Shown in pieces: positions 41,952-50,413 of a DNA stretch of 64,000 bases (positions within the stretch are counted from its first letter, which is position 1; each line of letters begins with the position of its first letter). The stretch is taken from NCBI GenBank assembly GCA_020161135.1, contig JAIUOB010000005.1:434001-498000 (forward strand), in the 5' to 3' direction. The DNA comes from Gemmatimonadota bacterium. Lineage in GTDB: Bacteria > Gemmatimonadota > Gemmatimonadetes > Gemmatimonadales > Gemmatimonadaceae. The translations under genes and the position numbers were made by a program. The notes below the pieces were generated by a model. That model saw only the letters and a list, made by a program, of their open reading frames with translations, had not been told where the DNA came from and did not search any database.

Positions 41952-44000
41952 GTGCCTTTCCCGCCGTCCTTGCCCGTCGCCACGCCGCTGCGCGCCACCT
42001 CCACCGCGCCACTCGGCGCGCTCGCCTCGCTCGTCCTCCTGCTCGGTGCCGCGGCACCGCTGTCGGCGCAGGGCAACGGCGTGCCCGTCACGACGCGGCA
42101 GCAGTTCCCCGCCGATCCCAAGGCGAGTCTCCCTGACGCGCAGGCGCTCACGCGCGGCGGCACCAGTGAGCTCGTGGCGGTCGTGACGCGCTTCAACGCC
42201 GACATGGGCGCCATCGGCCGGCGGTATGATGCGGACGATGGCCCGGAACGCCTCCAGCGCCTGCGCACCTTCTACGCCGGCTGGCGCGCGCAGCTCGCGG
42301 CACTCGACTTCGGCAAGCTGTCGCGCGAAGGGCAGGTCGACTACGTCCTGCTCGACAACCACCTGCGCTACCAGCTCGAGATGATGGATCGTGAGGCGAA
42401 GCAGCGCGCGGAAACGGCGCCGCTCACGCCGTTCGCCGATCGCATCCTCGGCCTGCAGGAGACCCGGCGCAATCTGGTCGCCGTCGACGGACAGGCATCC
42501 GCGCGCACGCTGGCCGAGGTCACGAAGTCGGTCGACTCGCTGCGCGCCGTGCTCGAGCCGGCTGCAGGGGGCGGGCGCGGGGCGGGCGGCGCGGGCGCGG
42601 CTGGCGGCGACAGCGCGCGCGCCCCGCGCGTCGCGCCGCCGCGGGTCTCGCGCACCGCGGCCAATCGCGCGGCGGACGAGGTGGACGCGCTGCGCAATGT
42701 GCTCGGGCGTTGGTATCGCTATTACAACGCTTACGACCCCCTCTTCACCTGGTGGGCGAGCAATCCGTACACCCGCGCCGATCAGGCGCTGCAGCGCTAC
42801 GCGCAGGTCATCCGCCAGCGCCTGGTCGGCATCCAGGCCACGGCGCCCGTGGCGACAGGCCCCGCGGCAGGTGGCGCGCCGGGCGGGGGCGGGGGCGGGG
42901 GTGGACGCGGCGGTGACGGCGCGGCGCCGCGGAACGCGGCGGCGGCCAACGAGCCCATCATCGGCGATCCGATCGGCGCGGAAGGACTCGCGATGGACCT
43001 GCGTGCCGCGATGATCCCGTACACCGCCGAGGAGCTCATCGCGATCGCCGAGAAGGAGTACGCCTTCAGCGAGGCCGAGGCCAAGAAGGCCGCCCGCCAG
43101 ATGGGGCTCGGCGACGACTGGAAGGCGGCGATGGAGAAGATCAAGCAGGCCTACGTCGAGCCCGGCAAGCAACCCGACCTCATTCGTGACCTGGCGAACG
43201 AGGCGGAGGCGTTCTTCGCGAAGCACGACTGGGTCACCATTCCGGCGCTCGCGCGCGAAGACTGGACCATGGAGATGCTCTCGCCCGAACGGCAGCGCGT
43301 CAGTCCGTTCTTCCTCGGGGGCACGTCCATCCTCGTGTCGTATCCCACCAACGACATGACCGAGGAGGAGAAGATGATGAGCATGCGGGGCAACAACCCG
43401 CACTTCTCACGCGCGGTCGTCTTTCATGAGCTCAACCCGGGGCATCACCTGCAGGGGTTCATGACGGAGCGCTACAACACGCACCGTCGGCTCTTCTCCA
43501 CGCCGTTCTGGAACGAAGGGCAGTCGCTGTACTGGGAGATGTTCCTGTGGGATCGCGACTTCCATGTGCGCCCGGAAGATCGCCTCGGGGCGCTCGCGTG
43601 GCGCATGCACCGCAGTGCACGCATCGTCTTTTCGCTCAGTTTCCATCTCGGCCGCATGACCCCCGAGCAGTGCATCGAGTATCTCGTGGACAAGGTGCCC
43701 TTCGAGCGCGCCAACTCCGAGGCAGAGGTGCGGCGTTCGTTCAACGGCAGCTACGCGCCCATCTATCAGGCGGCGTACATGCTGGGCGGGTTGCAGCTGC
43801 GCGCGCTGTATCGGGAGTTGGTCGAGTCGAAGCAGATGACCGACCGCCAGTTCCACGACGCGATCCTGCAGGGCGGGCCGATGCCCATCGCCATGGTGCG
43901 CGCGCGGCTCAACACCAAGGTGCCGCTCACCCGGGAGGGCGCCGCGGCGTGGCGTTTCGCCGACGTGCTGCCGGCGCCGCGCCCGTTCCCCGTGCGCTGA
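41952..44000 (+). CDS. DUF885 family exported metallopeptidase-like protein
   Basis: A 682-residue protein. GTG 41952 is chosen because a GGAG lies just upstream and a signal peptide follows (GALASLVLLLGAAAPLSAQG); the frame is open further upstream without either. The DUF885 zinc-site motif HELNPGHH is at residues 492-499. Supporting segments are SFHLGRMTPEQCIEYLVDKV and AAYMLGGLQLRALYRELVE. Gly/Ala/Pro-rich inserts occur at ~205-232 and ~298-330. The family is predicted to be membrane-associated or exported dipeptidyl-type peptidases. Its stop lies within a palindrome shared with the convergent hydrolase. Confidence 0.9.
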   Translation: MPFPPSLPVATPLRATSTAPLGALASLVLLLGAAAPLSAQGNGVPVTTRQQFPADPKASLPDAQALTRGGTSELVAVVTRFNADMGAIGRRYDADDGPERLQRLRTFYAGWRAQLAALDFGKLSREGQVDYVLLDNHLRYQLEMMDREAKQRAETAPLTPFADRILGLQETRRNLVAVDGQASARTLAEVTKSVDSLRAVLEPAAGGGRGAGGAGAAGGDSARAPRVAPPRVSRTAANRAADEVDALRNVLGRWYRYYNAYDPLFTWWASNPYTRADQALQRYAQVIRQRLVGIQATAPVATGPAAGGAPGGGGGGGGRGGDGAAPRNAAAANEPIIGDPIGAEGLAMDLRAAMIPYTAEELIAIAEKEYAFSEAEAKKAARQMGLGDDWKAAMEKIKQAYVEPGKQPDLIRDLANEAEAFFAKHDWVTIPALAREDWTMEMLSPERQRVSPFFLGGTSILVSYPTNDMTEEEKMMSMRGNNPHFSRAVVFHELNPGHHLQGFMTERYNTHRRLFSTPFWNEGQSLYWEMFLWDRDFHVRPEDRLGALAWRMHRSARIVFSLSFHLGRMTPEQCIEYLVDKVPFERANSEAEVRRSFNGSYAPIYQAAYMLGGLQLRALYRELVESKQMTDRQFHDAILQGGPMPIAMVRARLNTKVPLTREGAAAWRFADVLPAPRPFPVR

Positions 44001-44010
44001 CGGTCAGCGC
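43994..44010. terminator. Palindrome containing both convergent stop codons
   Basis: GCGCTGAC (43994-44001), one central G, and GTCAGCGC (44003-44010) form a perfect 8-bp palindrome. It holds the TGA of the DUF885 gene (43998-44000) and, on the other strand, the TGA of the hydrolase (44006-44004). Confidence 0.5.
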
Positions 44011-45008
44011 CGGGGAAGCACCGGCAGCGGCGTGGTGGGCGGGATCGGCTTGCGCTCCGCCGCTGCCTCGGCGAACTGAATGAGGAAGTCCACGATGGCC
44101 GCTTGCACGCGCGGCGCGGTGGGGCCGGCCGTGTCGGACGCGGCCCACTCGTGCCGATCGGTGCGGCGGTACCACTCGGGGGCCGGCGGCCACGGCGACA
44201 GGAACAGCACGGCCTCCGGCGCGCTCCGCAGTGTGCGCCAGGCATCGCGCGGCACCATCGCGGCCAGTGCGCGAGCGGTCCACGCCTGCGCGGTCGGTCC
44301 GATCGGCGACTCGACCGGCTCGTACGCCACCGGCAACCGGTCGAAGGCCGTGACGTGTGCGCGCGCAAGCAGGTCGAGCACGGCCGCGCGCCGTTCGTGC
44401 CACACGAGGCCAAAGGGTAGCCCCGGCGCGACGCGCAGTGCGTCGCGCGTGAGCGCGGCGCGATCGAGAATCACGGCTTCCACGGCGGGCCCCGCGACGG
44501 CATCGCGTCGCTCGAGGTAGCGCACGGCGAGGCCGCCGCCCACACCGATCCCCAACAGCACGATGGGGCCACTCGGATTGCGTTTGCGCAGCTCTCGCGT
44601 GACCGCCGCGACGTCGCGCACCGCGTCGTCGAGGTGACGCACGTCCCCGGGCTCGGCCAGGTCGACGCCGGCACTGCGCAGCGGAAACGCGATCACGTTG
44701 AGTCCCGTCGCCTCCGCGAGTCCGGGTGCCCAGCGCTCGGCCGCCGGCACGGCGTGGCCGAGGCCGTGCAGCAGGAGCAGCGTGCCGCGCGAGGGCTTGA
44801 GGATCTGTGCCGTCGACAGGTGCAGGCTGTCGTCGGTGAGGAAGTCCCGCACGATGAACTGGTCCGGGCGCGCCGCTCGCAGCGGCATCCGCGGCGCCGG
44901 ACGCAGCGACGCCAGCGGCGGCGCACCGGTCAGCAGCGCGATCGCCAGCGCACCGGCGAGCACCAGCAGCCCCGCCGCGACGCGTCCACGCAGGCGCGAG
45001 ACGGTCAC
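44004..45008 (-). CDS. Alpha/beta-hydrolase-fold protein lacking the nucleophile serine
   Basis: A 334-residue protein with an N-terminal membrane anchor or signal (AAGLLVLAGALAIALLTGA). The fold is suggested by TLLLLHGLGHAVPAAERWAP, the nucleophile-elbow region VLLGIGVGGGLAVRYLE, and a late PPAPEWYRRTDRHEWAAS segment. In the elbow the usual GxSxG reads GIGVG, so the Ser position is Gly. The protein may be inactive as an esterase or use another residue. Its start overlaps the S9 peptidase stop by four bases (ATGA 45008-45005), so the two are co-translated. Confidence 0.75.
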   Translation of the reverse strand: MTVSRLRGRVAAGLLVLAGALAIALLTGAPPLASLRPAPRMPLRAARPDQFIVRDFLTDDSLHLSTAQILKPSRGTLLLLHGLGHAVPAAERWAPGLAEATGLNVIAFPLRSAGVDLAEPGDVRHLDDAVRDVAAVTRELRKRNPSGPIVLLGIGVGGGLAVRYLERRDAVAGPAVEAVILDRAALTRDALRVAPGLPFGLVWHERRAAVLDLLARAHVTAFDRLPVAYEPVESPIGPTAQAWTARALAAMVPRDAWRTLRSAPEAVLFLSPWPPAPEWYRRTDRHEWAASDTAGPTAPRVQAAIVDFLIQFAEAAAERKPIPPTTPLPVLPRR

Positions 45009-47095
45009 GCGGCGAAGTGCGGGGGCACGCCCAACTGCTCGAACACGAACGCATACACGTCGGTCGCCTCCTCGATCTGCTTGGTCAACGACGAACTGCC
45101 GTGCCCCGACTGCGTCTCGATGCGGATCAGCACCGGCGTGTCGCCGGCGTGGGCGGCCTGCAGCCGTGCAGCGAACTTGAACGAATGTGCCGGGACCACG
45201 CGATCGTCGTGGTCGGCGGTGGTGATGAGCGTGGCCGGGTACACCACGCCGTCCTGCAGGCGGTGCAGCGGCGAGTAGGCGTAGAGGTAGCGGAAGCCGT
45301 CGGCATCGTCACTCGAGCCGTAGTCGGCAATCCAGTTCCAGCCGATGGTGAACTTGTGGAAGCGCAGCATGTCCATGACCCCCACCGATGGCAGCGCCAC
45401 CCGCGCGAGGTCGGGACGCTGGGTCATCAGCGCGCCCACCAGAAGGCCGCCGTTGGAGCCCCCCTGGATGGCCAGGCGGTCGCTACGCGTGTACCCCGCG
45501 GCGAAGAGCGACTCAGCCACGGCGATCGCGTCGTCGAAGACGTTCTGCTTGCGCTCCTTCATGCCACCCTGATGCCACGCCTCACCGTACTCCCCGCCGC
45601 CGCGCAGGTTGGCCTGCACGTACACGCCGCCCTGTTCGAGGAACGCGACGCGCAGGGCGCTGAACTGCGGCGGCAGGGTCACGTTGAAGCCGCCGTACGC
45701 ATAGAGAATCGTCGGGTGGCTGCCGTCGAGCACCAACCCCTTCCGGCTCACGACGAAGTACGGGACGCGCGTGCCATCCCGGCTCGTGGCGAACAGCTGA
45801 CGCGTCTCGAACTGCTCCGGGTCGAAGGGCAGCGTCGCGGCCCGCCACACCGTGCTCGCACCGGTGGCCACGTCGTACCGGTACACCGTGGCGGGCGCGG
45901 TGAACGAGGTGAACGTGTAGTAGAGCGCCGTCGCGTCGTGGTCACCCGCGAAGCCCACGGCGGTGCCAAGCCCCGGGAGCGTCACGTCCGTGAGCGGCGT
46001 GCCGTCCAGTGCATGCACCGACACCCGCGACGTCACATCCACCAGCCACTGCGCAAAGATGCGACCCGCGGCCACCGACACCGTTTCGAGCGGGACGTCC
46101 CGCTCGGCAATCACTGTCTGCCACTGCGACTCATCCGGCTGCAGCGGGTCGATGCGCACCACGCGTTGGTTGGGTGCTCCCCGGTTGGTGAGCACCAGCA
46201 GGGCGTCGCCGTCGTTGTCCAACACGGCGAACTGGTCGTCGAACTCCTCCCAGAGCGGCGTGAACTGCTGCCCGCCGCGCGCGAGATCGCACACGTACAC
46301 CGCGTTGCCGTCCTTCCCCTGCCCACGGTCGCTCACCGTGAGCACGGCAAACCGCTCATCGTCGGTCGTGCCGACGATGTGGAAGCGCTGCGTGTGTACG
46401 GTGTCCTGATACACCAGCCGGTCGTCCGCCTGCGACGTCCCCAGCTGGTGGAAGTAGACCTGATGATCGTCGTTGCGTGATGAGAACGCCCCCTCGTCGG
46501 GGCCGGGCTCGGGGTATCGGCTGTAGTAGAAGCCGTCGCCGTGCCATGCGATCCCCGACACCTTGACCCACCGCACCTCGTCCGGCAGGTGCGTGCGCGT
46601 GGCCAGGTCGAGCACGCGGATCTCCTGCCAGTCCGAGCCGGCATGGCTCACCATGTACGCCACGTGGCGGCCGGCGCGATCGATGGTCAGCCCTGCGGCG
46701 CGCGTGGTGCCGTCAGGGCTCAGCGTGTTCGGGTCGAGCAGGACCTCAGGCACGCCCCCCTCGCCGCGCTGGGTATAGTAGACGGCCTGGTTCTGCAGCC
46801 CCTCATTCCGGGCGAACAGCAGCCAGCCGCCGCGCTGCTCGGGCGCGGACACGCGGGGGTAGTCCACCAGAGCCGTCAGCCTGGCGCGGAGCGCCCCGCG
46901 AAACGGGATGGCATCGAGATGGGCCGCGGTCACCCGGTTCTGGGCGGCCACCCACGCGGCCGTCTCGTCCGACCGGTCGTCCTCGAGCCAGCGGTAGGGG
47001 TCGGGGACCGCGGTGCCGTGGTAGTCGTCCACGGTGGCGTCCCGGCGGGTCGGGGGGTAGGCAGGGCGACGTGGCATGGCGGGGGGAAGGTACAT
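45005..47095 (-). CDS. Prolyl oligopeptidase family serine peptidase (S9A)
   Basis: A 696-residue enzyme with no clear signal peptide, so probably cytoplasmic. The start is ATG 47095; ATG 47077 (PRRPAYPPTRRD) is an alternative. The N-terminal helix (YHGTAVPDPYRWLEDDRSDE) and a seven-bladed propeller (residues ~70-400) are followed by the hydrolase domain with GGFNVTLPPQFS, nucleophile Ser547 in QGGSNGGLL, Asp in TTADHDDRVVPAH and His in TQSGHGSSS. It cleaves short proline-containing peptides. The downstream overlapping gene encodes a degenerate hydrolase-fold protein. Confidence 0.95.
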   Translation of the reverse strand: MYLPPAMPRRPAYPPTRRDATVDDYHGTAVPDPYRWLEDDRSDETAAWVAAQNRVTAAHLDAIPFRGALRARLTALVDYPRVSAPEQRGGWLLFARNEGLQNQAVYYTQRGEGGVPEVLLDPNTLSPDGTTRAAGLTIDRAGRHVAYMVSHAGSDWQEIRVLDLATRTHLPDEVRWVKVSGIAWHGDGFYYSRYPEPGPDEGAFSSRNDDHQVYFHQLGTSQADDRLVYQDTVHTQRFHIVGTTDDERFAVLTVSDRGQGKDGNAVYVCDLARGGQQFTPLWEEFDDQFAVLDNDGDALLVLTNRGAPNQRVVRIDPLQPDESQWQTVIAERDVPLETVSVAAGRIFAQWLVDVTSRVSVHALDGTPLTDVTLPGLGTAVGFAGDHDATALYYTFTSFTAPATVYRYDVATGASTVWRAATLPFDPEQFETRQLFATSRDGTRVPYFVVSRKGLVLDGSHPTILYAYGGFNVTLPPQFSALRVAFLEQGGVYVQANLRGGGEYGEAWHQGGMKERKQNVFDDAIAVAESLFAAGYTRSDRLAIQGGSNGGLLVGALMTQRPDLARVALPSVGVMDMLRFHKFTIGWNWIADYGSSDDADGFRYLYAYSPLHRLQDGVVYPATLITTADHDDRVVPAHSFKFAARLQAAHAGDTPVLIRIETQSGHGSSSLTKQIEEATDVYAFVFEQLGVPPHFAA

Positions 47096-47207
47096 GCCGC
47101 GCCAACCATCAGGAGGGGCTCGCCGCCACTGGCGCCGGTCACCCGTCCCCGTCTATGTTTTGAAGCTCTCCCGGAACATCGGGGGTGATCCAAGTCCCGA
47201 GGCTCCG

Positions 47208-47280
47208 CCGGTCGCTCTGACCGGGACCCGCCTCGGTGGCGATGCCACGCTGGTACCGGCCCGGGAGAATCCGCTCCCGG
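47208..47280 (+). promoter_or_regulatory. Hairpin-bearing leader upstream of rplS
   Basis: The 311-base gap before rplS has no gene. It contains two perfect hairpins: CCGGTC/GACCGG (47208-47213 and 47219-47224, 5-base loop) and CCGGGAG/CTCCCGG (47261-47267 and 47274-47280, 6-base loop). This may be the 5' leader of the ribosomal-protein transcript, possibly autoregulatory. No clear promoter was seen. Confidence 0.35.
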
Positions 47281-47406
47281 TGATCCGCCACGACGGCCTC
47301 TCGCACCGATTGTCATGCCAGATCGCGCGGCCCAGGCGGCGCGGTGGCATCGGTCGGCTCGCTGCACCTCGCAACCGGGTCTGCGCCCAGACCCCGGAGT
47401 CATACC

Positions 47407-47769
47407 ATGCATCCGTTCATCGAGACCCAGAAGGAGTGGCTGAAGGAAGTTCCGCCGTTCCGTCCTGGTGACACCGTGCGCGTCAACGTGCGCGTCAAGG
47501 AAGGCGACAAGGAGCGTCTGCAGGCGTTCGAAGGCGTCTGCATCGCCCGTCGTGGTTCCGGCGTCAGCGAGACGTTCACCGTCCGCAAGGTGTCCAACGG
47601 CGTCGGCGTCGAGCGCATCTTCCCGGTCCACAGCCCGATGCTCGGCGACATCGTCGTCGTGCGCCGCGGCATCGTGCGCCGCGCCAAGCTCTATTACCTG
47701 CGCAACGTGACCGGCAAGGCCGGCCGCATCAAGGAGCGCAAGGTCGTCCGCCCGCAGGCCGACAAGTAA
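47407..47769 (+). CDS. rplS: 50S ribosomal protein L19
   Basis: A 120-residue protein matching L19 throughout: RPGDTVRVNVRVKEGDKER, LQAFEGVCIARRGSGVSETF, TVRKVSNGVGVERIFPVHSP and IVVVRRGIVRRAKLYYLRN. It sits at the 30S/50S interface in the large subunit. In many bacteria rplS follows rpsP-rimM-trmD; here those genes are not upstream, and a peptidase gene is divergent instead. It is 16 bases upstream of rnhB, a common L19-RNase HII pairing. The N-terminus (HPFIETQKEWLKEVPPF) is slightly longer than in E. coli. Confidence 0.99.
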   Translation: MHPFIETQKEWLKEVPPFRPGDTVRVNVRVKEGDKERLQAFEGVCIARRGSGVSETFTVRKVSNGVGVERIFPVHSPMLGDIVVVRRGIVRRAKLYYLRNVTGKAGRIKERKVVRPQADK

Positions 47770-47785
47770 CGCACCGCGCCGCCCG

Positions 47786-48430
47786 ATGGCTCGCTGGAGC
47801 CCGATCGAGCGGACGCTGCGTGCCCAGTTCGGGCCGTGGCTCGCAGGTGTCGATGAAGTGGGACGGGGCCCCCTTGCGGGCCCCGTCGTCGCTTGTGCGG
47901 TCGTCATGCCGCCGGACAAGCGCGCCATTGCCGGCGTGAATGACTCGAAACAACTCGACGCGGCCACGCGCTCGGTGCTGGCCGTGAAGATCCGCGCCGA
48001 GGCGCTGGTCGTGAGTCTGGGCGCCGCCAGTGCGCGTGAGGTCGACCGCCTCAACATCTACCACGCCACCGTGCTCGCGATGCGTCGCGCGCTCGCCCGC
48101 GTGCCCGCCCGCCTTGGCGCCGATCCGCACCACATCCTCGTCGACGGCAAGCCGCTCCGCACGCTGGGCCTCGCGCACACCGCCGTCGTGAAGGGCGACG
48201 CGCGCTGCTATGCCATCGCCTGCGCGTCAATCGTGGCCAAGGTCACGCGCGACCGCCTCATGACCGCGCTCGCCCGGCGGCATCCGCACTTCGGCTGGGA
48301 GCGCAACGCGGGCTACGGCACCCCGGTGCATCGCGCGGCCCTCGCGGAACACGGGCTCACCCCGCATCATCGTCGCAGCTTCTGTCTCGATGAGCAGCCG
48401 TCGCTGCTCGACGCCCTCAGCCCGGACTGA
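47786..48430 (+). CDS. rnhB: Ribonuclease HII
   Basis: A 214-residue enzyme that nicks RNA-DNA hybrids 5' of embedded ribonucleotides. The acidic active-site residues are present: Asp-Glu in GVDEVGRGPLAGPVV, Asp in ILVDGKPL and Asp in VAKVTRDRLM. Further family markers are DSKQLDAATR and HPHFGWERNAGYGTPVHRAAL. It lies between rplS and the SDR gene with small gaps (16 and 3 bases), so it is probably part of one transcript. Confidence 0.98.
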   Translation: MARWSPIERTLRAQFGPWLAGVDEVGRGPLAGPVVACAVVMPPDKRAIAGVNDSKQLDAATRSVLAVKIRAEALVVSLGAASAREVDRLNIYHATVLAMRRALARVPARLGADPHHILVDGKPLRTLGLAHTAVVKGDARCYAIACASIVAKVTRDRLMTALARRHPHFGWERNAGYGTPVHRAALAEHGLTPHHRRSFCLDEQPSLLDALSPD

Positions 48431-48433
48431 TCC

Positions 48434-49279
48434 ATGCCCGACGCCACGCCCGCCGACGCGCCCGTCTTTCGCCCCGGCCTCCTCGACGGGCAGGTGGCGC
48501 TCGTCACCGGGGGCGGCACAGGCATCGGGCTCGGCATTTCGGAGCTGTTGGCGGAGCTCGGCGCGCACGTGGTCATCGCCAGCCGCAAGGCCGAGCATCT
48601 CGACGCAGCGGTCGGCGCCATCACCGCACGGGGCCATCGCGCCAGCGCGGTCGCGCTCGACGTGCGCGACCACGAACGCGTGAAGGCCGTGGTGCAGGAG
48701 GTCGCGGCCACGCACGGGCGTATCGACCTGCTCGTCAACAACGCGGCGGGCAACTTCTACGCGCCGAGCGCGACGCTGTCGCCGAACGCGTGGAAGAGTG
48801 TCCTCGAGATCGATCTCTACGGCACGTTCTACTGCACGCAGGCGGTGTACCCGATCATGGCCGCGCAGGGCGGGGGGCGTGTCGTGAGCACGAGCATGAC
48901 GCTGCACTATCGCGGCTGGCCGCTCATGGCGCACGCGACCGCCGCGAAGGCGGGCATCGATGCCCTCACTCGCACGCTCGCGGTCGAATGGGCGCCGCAG
49001 CGCATTCGCGTCAATGCCATCGCCCCCGGGCCCATTCCCACCGAGGGTGTGCGCAAGGCGTTCGCGCCGCCAGCCGACAGTGGCGTCCCCGACCTCTTCG
49101 CCGCCGCCGAGGAGAAGATGGCCGAGTATGCGCGCACGGGCATTCCGCTGGGCCGCTGGGGCACCCCGCGCGACATTGCGAACATGGTGGCCTTCCTCGC
49201 ATCACCCGCCGGCGACTGGATCACCGGCGCGATCTTCGTCGTGGATGGCGGCGAATGGCTCGCCAAGCCGCCGATGTGA
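48434..49279 (+). CDS. SDR family oxidoreductase, 2,4-dienoyl-CoA reductase-like
   Basis: A 281-residue Rossmann-fold protein starting 3 bases after rnhB. The NADP-binding motif is GGGTGIGLGI near residue 26, followed by NNAAGNF. The C-terminal part (AVEWAPQRIRVNAIAPGPI, and GDWITGAIFVVDGGEWL) is typical. At the catalytic site the usual YxxxK is AHATAAK, with Lys kept and Tyr absent, which is what peroxisomal-type 2,4-dienoyl-CoA reductases show. It would reduce polyunsaturated dienoyl-CoA during beta-oxidation. Other fatty-acid genes are not nearby, so the assignment rests on motif pattern. Confidence 0.88.
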   Translation: MPDATPADAPVFRPGLLDGQVALVTGGGTGIGLGISELLAELGAHVVIASRKAEHLDAAVGAITARGHRASAVALDVRDHERVKAVVQEVAATHGRIDLLVNNAAGNFYAPSATLSPNAWKSVLEIDLYGTFYCTQAVYPIMAAQGGGRVVSTSMTLHYRGWPLMAHATAAKAGIDALTRTLAVEWAPQRIRVNAIAPGPIPTEGVRKAFAPPADSGVPDLFAAAEEKMAEYARTGIPLGRWGTPRDIANMVAFLASPAGDWITGAIFVVDGGEWLAKPPM

Positions 49280-49465
49280 TGCAGCGAACGTGGATGTCGT
49301 GATGGCGGCCACGTCGCAATCGATTCTTCATCGAGACGCGTGATAGCAGTCACTTCGGCGCACCCCCGCGCGCAGTGACCTTCCTCTCGTGGTTGACGGC
49401 GATCGCGCGACGGTGCGCGACGACGTCGGATCCGGGATCCATCACGTCTCAACGGGGGAACATCC

Positions 49466-50134
49466 ATGCGACAGCTCCAGTCGATCGCCATGACGCTCGC
49501 CGCGAGTAGCCTGCTCGGCGCCTGCGCCACCAAGGGTTTCGTGCGCCGCGGCCTCGACGAGCAGCGCGCCGCACTGCAGGCCGAGGGGACGACGCGGGCG
49601 CGCGCCGACAGCGCGTTGGACGGGCGCGTGACCGCACTGCGCACCGGCGTCGACAGCCTGCGCACCGATCTCAACGCGCTCCGCGCCGACCTCACCACCC
49701 TGCGCAACGACTTCGGCGCGCGCATCACGGCGATGGAAGGGCAGGTGACGTTCGCCATGCCGGTGCACTTCGATTTCGACGCCTCGTCGGTGCGCGCGCA
49801 GGACGAAGCGGCGCTGGCGAAGTTCGCACAGGTGGCGAAGCAGTACTACGCGGGCGCGACGATCACGGTGGAAGGCTTCGCCGACCCGGCCGGCAGCGCG
49901 GCGTACAATGTGCGCCTCTCGCGGGCCCGTGCCGAAGCGGTGAAGGGCTTCCTGGTGGGCAAGGGTCTCAGCGATGCGGACCTGCGCACGGTGGGCTATG
50001 GCAAGTCGCGGCTCGTGCGCCCGGGCGCGTCGGGTGACGCCACCGGCGCGGAGCTGAACCGCCGCGTGACCTTCGTGGTCGAGACGCCGGCGGGCGCCAC
50101 GGCGACGGTGGCGGCCATCGGCGGCGGCCACTGA
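49466..50134 (+). CDS. OmpA-family peptidoglycan-binding lipoprotein
   Basis: A 222-residue protein from ATG 49466, preceded by GGGGGA. The lipobox is LLGAC (Cys20). Residues ~30-95 are a heptad-rich coiled coil (LRTGVDSLRTDLNALRADLT), as in Lpp-like spacers. The OmpA C-terminal domain follows: VHFDFDASSVRAQDEAALAK, ITVEGFADPAGSAAYNVRLS, and RARAEAVKGFLVGKGL, with the conserved Asp/Arg pattern that binds diaminopimelate. It would tether the outer membrane to peptidoglycan, as Pal does. It is followed by a hairpin and tRNA-Lys. Confidence 0.92.
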   Translation: MRQLQSIAMTLAASSLLGACATKGFVRRGLDEQRAALQAEGTTRARADSALDGRVTALRTGVDSLRTDLNALRADLTTLRNDFGARITAMEGQVTFAMPVHFDFDASSVRAQDEAALAKFAQVAKQYYAGATITVEGFADPAGSAAYNVRLSRARAEAVKGFLVGKGLSDADLRTVGYGKSRLVRPGASGDATGAELNRRVTFVVETPAGATATVAAIGGGH

Positions 50135-50155
50135 GCCTGCGTGGTTGCTACACCG

Positions 50156-50193
50156 CGGACGGGGGGTGGCGCTGCGGCGTCATCCCCCGTCCG
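50156..50193 (+). terminator. Terminator hairpin after the OmpA-like gene
   Basis: A perfect 10-bp stem CGGACGGGGG (50156-50165) / CCCCCGTCCG (50184-50193) with an 18-base loop lies 21 bases after the stop. No T run follows. Confidence 0.55.
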
Positions 50194-50204
50194 TGCGTCC
50201 CCCG

Positions 50205-50233
50205 TTGACCGCCCTGCGTGCCGGAGCAATCGT
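50205..50233 (+). promoter_or_regulatory. Promoter candidate for tRNA-Lys
   Basis: TTGACC at 50205-50210, a 17-base spacer, then AATCGT at 50228-50233. Transcription would begin about 30 bases before the tRNA. The -10 box is weak. Confidence 0.35.
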
Positions 50234-50271
50234 TCGGCCGTGCGTCACGCCCGCTGGGTGCGTGCGCGCGC

Positions 50272-50344
50272 GACCGGGTAGCTCAGTCGGTAGAGCAGCG
50301 GACTTTTAATCCGTAGGTCGTGGGTTCGATCCCCACCCCGGTCA
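50272..50344 (+). tRNA. tRNA-Lys (anticodon UUU)
   Basis: A 73-base cloverleaf. The acceptor stem GACCGGG (50272-50278) pairs with the 3' CCCGGTC, with discriminator A at 50344. The D-loop has the AGCTCAGTCGGTAGAGC pattern, the anticodon loop is CTTTTAA with TTT at 50305-50307, and the T-loop has GGTTCGATCC. CCA is not encoded. No other tRNA is adjacent. Confidence 0.97.
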
Positions 50345-50413
50345 TGGCACGTTTCGGTACACACCTCACGACACGCGCCCCGATCGCGGTGGCCGTCGCA
50401 CTATCTTGCGAGC

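Noticed and set aside
49394..49422. Promoter for the OmpA-like gene at TTGACG (49394)
   Set aside because: The -35 box is good but no acceptable -10 box follows at 16-18 bases.
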